From assembly GCA_015680685.1 (NCBI GenBank), contig MNCI01017692.1, positions 813,164-854,043 on the forward strand: 40,880 bases of DNA, in the 5' to 3' direction. The notes under the pieces were generated by a model. The model searched no databases, was not told the origin of the DNA, and saw only the letters and a list, made by a program, of their open reading frames with translations. Made by a program: the position numbers and the translations under genes. The stretch is from Gnetum montanum (taxonomy: Eukaryota > Streptophyta > Gnetopsida > Gnetales > Gnetaceae). Within the stretch, counting starts at the first letter, position 1. The number at the start of each line of letters is the position of its first letter. Shown here in pieces: positions 10,801 to 22,800 of this stretch.

Positions 10801-13800
10801 CAGAAATTCCGGATGCATTCTACTCTCTTTCCTTGTATAGATTGTATACAAGGTCGCTCTCTGATTGAGAGGCTTCTCTCTGGATATGGGAACCCATCCG
10901 ACAACGGCTTCAGCATGCTGACATGAAAAACTGGATGGACTCGGTCCATAATGATCGGTAACTGAAGCTTATATGTTACAGGGTTAATTTTATCAATGAT
11001 CCGGAAGGGACCATCATACTGCCTCATCAGCTTGGAGGTAGTTCCCTGTTTCGGTTTAAACTGACGTGGGTCCAACTTCAGGAGGACCCAATCTCCCACC
11101 TTGAACTCACGAGGTTGGCGTTTTTGATCAGCATACTTTTTCATTCGTTGTGCTGCCCTCTCCAGATGATACTTTGCTGTATCAACATTTTCAGACCACC
11201 TCTTCAAGAATTCCTCTGCTGTGGGATGTCGTCCCTGCAATGAGGGAGAGACCATATGAGGCGTAATGGGCTGCCTTCCCATTACTAGTTCTGCAGGAGA
11301 GAACCCAGTAGCTGAGGACTTCTGGATGTTATAGCTCAGCTGGGCAATCCCTAATAGAAATGGCCAATTCTTTTGGTCACTACGAACATAGTGACGAAGA
11401 TACTCTTCAAGTACCCGATTCATCCGTTCCGTCTGCCCATCGGTCTGTGGATGAAAGCTCGTTGACATTTTGAGGGTTACCCATCATGCCAAATAGTGCT
11501 CGCCAGAAAGCACTTGTGAAGCGTGGATCACGATCTGAAATTATGCTCATGGGTAACCCAAAATATCAAACCACCCTGTCAAAATAATATGCTGCTGTGT
11601 CCTCAGCTGAACACTGTGATGAACAGGGAATGAATATGGCAAACTTAGAGAATTTGTCCACCACAACAATAATACTGCTTAAACCTTGAATATTTGGCAA
11701 TCCCGTGATGAAGTCCATAGACACTGTAGCCCATGGAAAAGGAGGGATTTCCAAGGGCAGCAGAAGACCACCCGGACGCTCCGTAGACCCCTTATCCTGC
11801 TGGTACACCAGGCACTTCTGGATATAAGCAATCACATCTCGATACATTTTTGTCCAGAAGAAGGTTCTCTCAATGAGAGCCAAGGTCCTTTGCTGTCCTG
11901 GGTGCCCTGCCCACTGAGTGTCATGGCATTCTCGGATGATCTCCTTGCGTAGACCATCCCAATCCGGAATGCATATCCGGTTATCTCGAAACCAAAGCAG
12001 TCCATCCCTCATTTTGAACTGCGGTGCTCGCCCCGTTTCTATCAACTTCATTAAATCAATGATATGAGGGTCCCGTTTCAACCCATCTTGAATTCTTGCC
12101 AGTAACACTTCATCACATTGAACATGAGACGTTTGGGGCCCAATGATGGAAAACAGCTGAGAGGCAGGTTGAGGACAGCGACTCAATGCATCTGCCACCA
12201 CGTTCTCCTTCCCTGGACGGTAAGTCAATTGTAGATCAAATTCAGACAACATGGCCAACCATCGAGCCTGTTTGGGCCTCAGCTTCGTTTGATTCATCAA
12301 GTAGCTAGTGGCCAGGTTATCCGTCTTCACGAGGACACAACTTCCCAGCAAGTAGTGTCTCCATGCTCTCAAGCAATGGACAATAGCAAACGTTTCCTTT
12401 TCATGAACTGGCCACCTTTGCTCTACTTGATTTAGCTTTCGACTTTCATAAGCGACAGGATGAGCTTCCTGTAGCAAGACGCCCCCAATTGCATTGTCAC
12501 TAGCATCTGTGTGAACCTCAAAGGGTTTTGAGAAATTGGGCAATGCGAACACTGGATGGGAGGTTAAGGCCTCTTTGATCCTCTCGAAGGCTTTCTGACA
12601 ATTTGTGTCCCACTCCCATGCAACTTCTTTCTTTTGCAGATTGGTCAGAGGAGCAGTAATTCCTGAGAAATTTTTGATGAATTTTCGATAGAAACTAGCT
12701 AGCCCCATGAACTGTCTGACCTCATGCACATTAGTGGGAGCGGGCCATTTATGCACAACCTCTACCTTCTTTGGATTTGGCTTTACCTGCCCATACCCCA
12801 CGAGATGCCCCAAAAATTTTAGCTCCGAGCAGCAGAATTCACATTTTTCTCTCTTAACAAACAGCTGCTTTTCCCGTAGCTTCTCAAGGACCATTTGTAA
12901 GTGGAGGGCATGTTCCTCCATTGTTTGGCTATATATTAGGATGTCATCAAGATAAACGACCACAAATTTGTCTAGGAAGGGTCGAAATATCTCGTTCATC
13001 AATGTACAAAAAGTAGCCGGCGCATTGCAAAGCCCTAACGGCATTACGGTCCATTCATACGATCCATACCGTGTTACACATGTAGTTTTTGCTTCGTCCC
13101 CTTCTGCAATGCGAACCTGATAATATCCTTGTCTGAGGTCTAACCGGGTAAAATAGCGAGCCCCTGCCAATTGATCGAACAAGTCAGAAATGAGCGGTAC
13201 TGGATACTTGTTCTTGATCGTGTTTTTATTCAACAGTTTATAATCACAGCAGAGCCGTAGCGTTCCATCCTCCTTCGTAACAAATAGCACCGGTGCCCCA
13301 TAAGGGGATTTTGAGGGACGAATGTATCCCTTGGACATTAATCCTTCAAGCTGCTTTTTCAGTTCCCCCAATTCTGGTCCTGTTAACCGGTATGGCCTCT
13401 GGATAGGAGGATTAGTGCCAGGCTGCAATTCAATTTTGTGATCCACTGCTCTCCGAGGTGGCAAACTACCAGGCAGTTCAGGTGGCATCACATCTTTAAA
13501 CTTATCGAGCACCTGTGCTATGCATGGGTCAACAATAGCTTGGGATCCACATGCCTCAGAAGGATCACCCGTTTGCATAGCTAGCAGAAACTTTCTGGTA
13601 GGGTCCCTTGCCAAACGTTTCATCACCATTGGTGACACAATCTGGGGGCTAGCATTCTCATCCTTTCCCATCTGTGCACCATGAGTTTGTACAATGCATG
13701 GAGAGCTTTCATGTGAAATAAAAATCAAGTCCAGATGTGGGGCTGTGAAAACTTTGGCCTTGCGTAAAAATTCTTGCCCCAAAATGACCTGAAAGGAGTC

Positions 13801-16800
13801 CATGTCTAGAATTGAAAAATCTAGCACTCCTTCCCATGAGCCTACTCGAACAGGGACACCACGACACACCCCGACGCACCGAAGGGGTCTAAACTTGGCC
13901 AGCTTACAAGATGCTTGCACGGGTTCCATCTTTAGCTGCAAGTCCTTCACCATGGCTGGAACCATGTAATTGTGACTAGCCCCATTATCAATTAGGGCAC
14001 TTAGCTGACTCGAGCTCACAGTGATTGGGGCCAATTGAACCTGATGTAGAGTATCAGGATTAGGATTCTGAGAGTTTCCAGCTCCTGACCTCTGTGTAAC
14101 CATGTTTGATAACTCCATCATCACCGCTAGCCTTCGCTGTTCCCCGGATGTGCCTCCATCAGTGATATGAAGGCATGGGTCTGGACGATAATCGAGTGCC
14201 ATCAATTGTTTCCCAGGGGCTGGCCCCTGCCTAGGCTCAGACCTTCCTGAACTCAGGGGGCAATTCCGTGCCAAGTGATTTCCACGACACAAGAAGCACT
14301 GAATCGGCCCCTTAAAGATGCCTCCTGTGAACTGTTTCTTCTTGGCNNNNNNNNNNNNNNNNNNNNNNNNNNNNNNNNNNNNNNNNNNNNNNNNNNNNNN
14401 NNNNNNNNNNNNNNNNNNNNNNNNNNNNNNNNNNNNNNNNNNNNNNNNNNNNNNNNNNNNNNNNNNNNNNNNNNNNNNNNNNNNNNNNNNNNNNNNNNNN
14501 NNNNNNNNNNNNNNNNNNNNNNNNNNNNNNNNNNNNNNNNNNNNNNNNNNNNNNNNNNNNNNNNNNNNNNNNNNNNNNNNNNNNNNNNNNNNNNNNNNNN
14601 NNNNNNNNNNNNNNNNNNNNNNNNNNNNNNNNNNNNNNNNNNNNNNNNNNNNNNNNNNNNNNNNNNNNNNNNNNNNNNNNNNNNNNNNNNNNNNNNNNNN
14701 NNNNNNNNNNNNNNNNNNNNNNNNNNNNNNNNNNNNNNNNNNNNNNNNNNNNNNNNNNNNNNNNNNNNNNNNNNNNNNNNNNNNNNNNNNNNNNNNNNNN
14801 NNNNNNNNNNNNNNNNNNNNNNNNNNNNNNNNNNNNNNNNNNNNNNNNNNNNNNNNNNNNNNNNNNNNNNNNNNNNNNNNNNNNNNNNNNNNNNNNNNNN
14901 NNNNNNNNNNNNNNNNNNNNNNNNNNNNNNNNNNNNNNNNNNNNNNNNNNNNNNNNNNNNNNNNNNNNNNNNNNNNNNNNNNNNNNNNNNNNNNNNNNNN
15001 NNNNNNNNNNNNNNNNNNNNNNNNNNNNNNNNNNNNNNNNNNNNNNNNNNNNNNNNNNNNNNNNNNNNNNNNNNNNNNNNNNACTAGGTCCTCAACCAAG
15101 GATGCTTTTGTTTGTGCCTCTTCCAAGGATCCGAATAGATCTTGGTAGAGGTTGATCATGCGATCCAAACGACCCTCCAGGATCGAAACCTTAGCCTCTG
15201 CCAATTTCACCCTGTCCTTGGAGCGAAGATCCATCTTTTCTTGTGGTAAGTCAACATCTTTCAAAATGTGATGGATCGCGTCCACATTCTCTGGACCAGG
15301 ATGGGCTAAGGCCTCATCAATCACCTTGACATGATCCCACAACGTTTGAAACTTAGTCTCATCTTGACCAAGTTCTATTTCAGCCTCAATTTCTGGATTT
15401 GTTTGAACATCAGCCATATCACTCGGTCCACCCGGCTCCATATTTGCTAAAGAGAGCTTTAGCACAAGGCCACCCTCTAGGGAAGTGGCTAGCAGAAGTT
15501 GAAAATGGTGAAAATGGAAACCTCACGAGCCACAAACCCTGGTACCCACTTAGCGAGAAACTTTTACTGATTTCTGAAACTGTGAGGCTCTGATACTATC
15601 TGTAACAATGCTGCCCCAGAGAACGTTGTTCGGCACCCCAAGAGTTTCCCAAGCAGATTCTGATTTCGGGACAAAACTCAAGAGGAATACGCCTTAGCAA
15701 TCAACAATCCTGAAACACATGCCAACAACCAAAGTGTTAGTGTTAGCATGTCTCCTGAGCGGTGTTTCATAAACAATATTCACGATTCGCTAACAAGCTA
15801 AATAGCGCTCCCTTGCTCCACTCACGTGGACACCACGGGGACTACCAGCTGAACCCTCCAGATTCATCACCGCGTGCTGGTAGTTGGTGTCGCGCTCCAA
15901 GGAGCGCACGCAACATACCCATAACACGTCCCATAACACACCGGTTAAAACACCCCAACGCAGAGTTGAACTACGCAACCCTCCCAGGCAAGGTCCTACT
16001 GAGTGGGGTAATGAGGTAGGTCGTAGCCTCCTCTTACTAATGCATGGAACTGCCATGCCAGTATGGTTCCGAAGACACAAGGAGAGGAGGACCCCTTGTG
16101 CCCCCACGGCCCCCGAACCGTGGGGGAGGTAGCAGGCTACCAGCAACCCTGCTACCTCTCTCACATTAGTATATTATTTTGATGGTTATATCACTCTGTT
16201 TTGTTACATGCTTTGATTTTATTCCCATGGTTATAAATTTCTTGAAATGGTAAGAGGAAACTGTGTGAAAAATCTTTAGGATTACAAATATTTCGCAAGA
16301 GATCTTAACCAAAGTATCAAGAAGGAGAACAAAAGATAAAACAGAGTATATAGACAAAAAATCACACTCATTTCATTAATCATTATAAAAACATTACATT
16401 TGGGAATTGTTTTTCCCTAGAGCCAAGCCCAAAAGCTAATTGTTGGGTGATGTGGCATTGAGTTGTTGACAGTTGTAAGCAAGATAGCTGCAAGTTGGTT
16501 GTTGATAGCTGTAAGTAAGACAATTGTAAGTAAGTTGTTGACAACTATAACATTGTAAATATCTCATCTATAATATGTGGGTGTAGGTCGAGAAAAGATC
16601 AACAACCTTTCAACAATTTTCTCTCTTCTCTTTCATTCTTTCTTCTGTAACTGCTTCCTTTATATGCTCTCTTGACTCAAGTATACTATTGGGGTGTGCA
16701 CCAGTCATTATGACCGGTAATAATAACCAGTCCAAGTAAAACATAAATTAAAAAGGGCATCATGTGATGCATATATTTAAAAGCATTCTAAAGTGGCATG

Positions 16801-19800
16801 TTATCTTGTTTGCATAGAAGGTTCATTCTTTGCCACAGACGCATCACATTGGCAGAAGGCATTGCATCACATTTGCTGCAGCATCACATTGCATTTTCTA
16901 AAGCATTCCTTTAATTGTCAGCTATAGTATTTGCTCTTTTTCTGCGTAACCGCCTTTTCTTTTAACATTACAGGACAATGATCTTTTCCTGCTTAATGGC
17001 CCTCGCATTTTATATTTCAAGAGTGAATATAAATCACTTTGATCAGAAATTGCTAGAAAAGGTGCTTTCTTTCGAGGCTTACCTTATCTGTAACTTATTT
17101 TATTAGCTGATATGTGATTATTTAATTAAACCTACAGCTAAAATCAAGATTATTCTACCCCCTTAGTGTGGTGGCCTATTTCAACAAAAATTAAGCAATC
17201 TAGAAATCTGCTTGAAAACCTTACTTAGTTTTATCATTTCTCTGTTACTAATTTCTTTCTGTTTTTCTTTTTAAATGGTTTGCAGTATGTTCTATGCTTA
17301 TTTACAAACTCATTGAAGTTGCGAGTTTAATTATGATTGCAATATCATTATACTATTGTGTTTTTTCCTCTTAAACCTTTTATATTTTTCAACTAATTAG
17401 TTTGATTTATTTTGTTTTAACATTGTTTTTTTCTGATAGTAGTTTTACTTTTCCTAAAAAGCACTATCCTCCTATGCCCACTAAACCAACAACCCCATTG
17501 CACCCTTTACTTTCTCTACCCTTCTATTCACACACTCCTTTTTTCTACAACTAGCTGTTTTTATTATACTTATTATATCTCTTAATTTTTTAAACTTGTT
17601 TCTTCTTTCATTTTTCCTACAACTAGTTGTTTTTATTGTAGTTGTTATATCTTTAAATTTTCTTTTTTACTTTAATTAGTTATTTTTCCCCAAAACTAAC
17701 TGTTAACCACTATATCCTAATCAGCTGTTAACTATATCCTAATCAGCTGTTAACTGTAATGCTATTTATTCTCTCTCTAACTCCTGAGAAATCAATTACA
17801 TCTGATGATGAATCTAGTATGATTTGAAATGTCTTCCAAAGAAAAAATACGCAAGCTTTGAATGATACAACTACAATCTCATTTTCTTCTTTCTTCTAAG
17901 GAATTCATCTACAATGCAATCTAAAATGGAAAAAGAAAACATAGAGCCTGATGAAGAGCATAAACAAATAGTTCTAGTAAAGAAAAAGGTATTTTAAAAG
18001 AAGCTGATACAAAACAGCACGATTCTTCTTCATTTTCTATTTTACAGCAGCAAGAGATAAAAGAATAAAACGTATTACCAGAGAATACTTATTTCAAGTA
18101 ACATAATGCAAAGGAAAAACAATTCAATGTCTAAGAAGTTCTGTAACTTTTCATTTAAAGCTTATTTGTTATCATGAGATAAGTAGAGAAGCATATAAAA
18201 TGAGAGCGAATGGATTTTGATTTACTTGTAGATTTTACAAACATCATGAAAGCATTAGAACTAGTACTTGGATGCAAAACATGAAGCTTTCTCTTTGACA
18301 AGTTATTTTGTTGACTTATGATGGGCGATGGGGACATTCCAATGAATCTAGTACATGGGAAAATAATCTTTCCAAAGCAGTTGTGAATTGGTTTAATCAC
18401 CATATTGATTTATGGTGCACAGTAAATCATGTTAATCATCAGAATTTTGGAGGTGAAGGAAAAATAGTGGAAATGGATGAATCAAAATTTGGGAAACAAA
18501 AATATAATAAAGGGAAAAAGAGATGGACAATGGATTTTTGGAGGAGTGGAAAGAGGTTATAAATGTGTTTCTAGCCATTGCGAAGGACAGAAAAGCTAAA
18601 ACATTGATTGTTGTGATGTCTAATTGGATTCACTCATGAACAGAAATAATTATACATTAATTTATGGAAGGGATATAACACAAAATATCTTTCTTCATTT
18701 TACTTTAAACAACTTAAAAGAAATGCATTCAACTATTCATTCTGTATATCATACATTGAGAGAGGAAACACCTCTTTATATGCTGTTTTATGGCAAGAAC
18801 ATTGTGAAATATTCTAAACCAAAGCAGAAGGCATTAACAGTGCCCAAGTTCCTGAGCTTCTCTACAACCTTGTCTTGCTATTTTAAGAACATTATAAGAG
18901 GTAGAAGTTTAAATCTTGGAAAACTTTGGTGAGTTAACAACCTTTCAGGAACTAAACTTAAAATATTTACTTGCAATGGCTAGATTGATGCTAAAATAAC
19001 TCCCAAAAAATGCATTCCTGAACCAGCTGTTGTTTGGCATAATTAAACCACGTAATCTTAAAATGGTCCAAAAATATTAATTTCCACATTCTATATATTT
19101 TATTTAGGTTTGTGGACCGACATGGTTTGCCAACTAGAGATTCCTGAAATAAAAGTTGCCTGTTACGATTTTTCTTGAACATATCATGAAGGAAATGCAT
19201 ATAAGCCATTGTTTAAAACCATACAGTTATACCTTGGAAGGTAATTTTATATATGCAGTATCATTTTATTTGAAATTAACAGCAACCCGATTGTCTGTTT
19301 TGTTCAATTTTTGAATTTCTCTACCATTTTTTATTTTTGTGATATATTCAAATGAAATTTAGATTTTAATAATATTGTTATTTTGATTTATTTTTACTTG
19401 CTTTTGTTTTCATTACAAATTTGTGTTCATCCGTTTAGTTACTTTAGTTACCTTGACAGTAAAATGGTTTTAAAATACAGTAACGTGGATATAGGTTCTC
19501 AGTGTCTTGTCTGGTTTTTATCAAGCTATGTTACAGCTTAAGGTCTTAATGACATCTACCTTATGTAGCATAAAGAAGCACAGTGACCATGAAATTTCAT
19601 TATGTAAGAAATTTTTTATATTCTTTTCTTTCTGAGGGTAATTGCAACTGCCACTGCAGACTTCAAAGGTTTTTTCAAGTGTGTACGCACAAGAATGCGG
19701 AAAGGAAAATGATCAACGAAAAGGTCAAATATCAGGGGTTCTGCGAAGGGCATGCAAACAGCCTTTAAACTTGGTAGGGTGATCTAAAGCTACATTTGAG

Positions 19801-22800
19801 AATAATAGAATTCAATTTAAACTTTGAAATCAGTTGTATCTACAACTATTCTGATAACGAGTAAGCTTGTGTAATACAGGCAGCTAATGTCCTTTCAAGA
19901 TTGAAGCCAGATGAAGGAAACATCTCTTTGGCTGTAAACAGTACTTTGCCAGAATCAACAAGCAATGCCGATCACATTGCTAATTTAGATGATAACACTG
20001 TTAATGGTATTTCACCTGTATCACCTAGAATGAACACTACCGTTTGTCCAGAAACAGATGATTTTTTTTTCTGTGAAAATGGCAAGCAACAAGAGAGTCT
20101 GCTGAGTGGGAACATAGTCAATACTTCTGGTTTATTTGAAAATTCATCTCCTGAATGTTTTGAGAATAAAAAAGGAGAGTCTGAGCTGCTTAAAGAAGAG
20201 AGTTCCTCAACCGAGAATAGTTGCAAAACATGTTTGCCTACGCAGAATTCTGACAAACTGGACGATTCTTTAAAGATGAGGGATCACAACACCTTTGTTG
20301 AAAGCTCATCTAAGAGAGAAGAATCTCAAGCAGATTCAGTTGGCAACTGTAAAATATTTTGGAAAGACCTGATTCTAGGGGAAATAATTGGACAAGGTAA
20401 CTTGTATAGTTTGTTCTTTTCTTGTGGTTCTTATCAGACATTTATTATTGAATAATTAATTGTTTAAATTGAAATAGTAAAAACACATTTTACAAGTTGA
20501 AATTCAAATTCTACTACTTAACTTTTGTCGAAACCCAAAATAATTTGATTATAGGTATGCCCCAAGACATATAGCTGACATGTACTTCAGAAGAACTTAA
20601 GAAAATATAGCAACTTAGTTTTTCTGTTTGCAGGAAGGTGTATTTTGTAATCAATTTGGCATCCTTTTGATCTCTTCTAAAGAAGACCAAGAGACTTTCA
20701 ATTGTATAATTTACTAAGGCAGATTTCTTGATAAGTGACCTTATATTGATTCAGGCTCCTTAAGAAACCATGAGAGAAAATGAGAGTGCAAAAAGCTGCA
20801 AAGCAATCCCATGCAGTGGAATATTAGCATGCTTTAACATTTCTAGTAGATTTTTCTTTTGTTTTCTTTTTGTTCTTCCAAATTCCAATTTATAAGGAAC
20901 CCTTGTTAATTTGAACGAGTTCTCAGACAGTTACTCATTTTTTCAATGATTAATAAAACCTGTTTATGATATTTTAATAAGGATAAAAGCACCATACACG
21001 TAAATTTTGAATCAGTTTTGAAAGTTATTTTTGTTTTTGGACATCTCAAATTTTGCAATTCTTTGAAAGATATCGTTTTTGAATCTCATTCATCCATATT
21101 CCTGCTGTTGTGTAATTCATGTAATAAGTACGAATAGTTTGGACCTGATAAAATCTTTCTTATAGTATTTTTCTTTCTAACGTTACGTATGTCTCTGTTT
21201 ATTGGTAGAAAAATGTGAAATTTGTTCTGCCTTGCAGGTTCTTGCGGTACTGTTTATCATGGTCTATGGTATGGATCGGTATGTGAAGAACTTGTTGATT
21301 CAAATCTAAAACCTTTGCTGCCCGTTGATTTGAATTGCTTATATTTCTTATTGATTTAAAAAATTTTGCTACCTCATATGTCTGTGGATCCTACAACAGG
21401 ATGTTGCAGTCAAGGTTTTTAGTAGATATGAGTATCCCAAAGATGTCTTGCAGATATTTAGAAAAGAGGTCTTGATTTCAAGCTTTCTTATTTTAAAATT
21501 TTTGGTAAATATTACTTTTTGAACAATGCACCTAACAGATTTCTGTTTAATTGTAATCTTGTCAATTTTTTACAAGGTTGAAATAATGTGGAGATTGAGA
21601 CATCCAAATGTTCTATTGTTTATGGGGGCTGTACATGCACCAGAAAATCTTGCTATAGTCACTGAATATTTGCCTAGGTCTGTTGCTGTTTTCTTAATAA
21701 TAATAATTTCTTGGTTTCAGCTAACTTTGTGAAAGTTATTTGTGTTTTTTATAGGTACTGCATGGTTGTCATTGTTTGTCTAATTTTTATGATGTTTTTG
21801 ATTAACTTAAACTTGTTTGCCCAAGTTGCAGTTTGTCTTAACTGTCCCAGCAAGGGCTAACCCAAAAGTTAAAAAAAGAAAAAAGAAAAAAAGAAAAAAA
21901 AAGAAAAAAAAGAACGTATAGGTGAATACTCCTTTCTTTAAATTAATTGGCAGACAGAGTCATTTGTTGCAGTCAGAGTTTGCATCTTCAAACATCGCTT
22001 AGTAAATTAAATGTCACACCTTTTGTATTGGAGATATTACTCAAGTAAAACTCAATAATGATACCAATCATTATTAGCAAGTCTAATAGGAAAGTTGAAA
22101 GTTGAAGTCACAAAAGCCATATTTGCTTAGAAAATTGAGAGAGAACTCAGAACATTATATTAAATTAAGGTTACCTACTGGATGGATGCCTCCGTTACAC
22201 ATGGGTATATACAACATTGGAACTTGTAACTCTTAAAGATCTCTTGGCATTATATACCATACTTTTAGATGTGCTTTTTAAAGAGATATCGTGCTGTAAT
22301 TTTGTTTTAAAAAATAGGAACGGCAAGCTTAAAAGCGTAATGTTGAAAAAAATTCTCCAATACAAATTCCCATGGATTTCTTAGTTTTTTCGTCAACGGC
22401 ATCATGCATATCTCACACATTTTTTCAAGTGTTGCAGAATACTGCGTTCCACTATATTTGCTATAATATTTGGCATTAAGCTTTTGAGTTTAAATTCTAC
22501 TCTTACCCTTCAGAACATTTACAAAATGAAATGCAAAATATTTCACAAATTTGAAAGAACTTTTGGTACTTCGTACTTTTTTAGTTTTTAAGATTAGAAT
22601 TAAATGAGGGTCATCATTTGGAGGGATGGTAAGGTTGTTTGTTTCTCAGGTTGTAAGACATGGGTTCAAGCCTGGGCACAGCAACTAAAAAAGAGGTTAG
22701 GCTTTTACTCATCCACTGGCCATCCTAGGACCTTGCGTTGGTGAGATGAGCATTGAGCCTCTGGGTGATTACCTTTTATTAAAATTAAAAGGTTTTAATA

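Larger units (their letters stand above)
9969..16165 (-). mobile_element. Ty3/gypsy chromovirus inserted antisense in intron 3
   Basis: The element is about 6.2 kb, including a 736-base N run. It is bounded by TGTAACA / CTCACA termini and TTAGT duplications. Order on the minus strand: 5' LTR (15601-16165), tRNA-iMet-type PBS, gag, zinc knuckle, protease, reverse transcriptase, RNase H, integrase, chromodomain, then a truncated 3' LTR (9969-10274). That domain order defines chromoviruses. By eye the two LTRs differ at about 10 substitutions and 2 single-base indels over roughly 306 shared bases, so the insertion is old. The pol frame has a stop and a frameshift, so it cannot act on its own. 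Confidence 0.93.

Noticed and set aside
14275-15148. Plus-strand ORFs across the N run
   Set aside because: They are artefacts of N translating without stops.
16441-16700. Possible Ty1/copia LTR starting TGTTGGG
   Set aside because: The plausible start has no matching target duplication at the other end.
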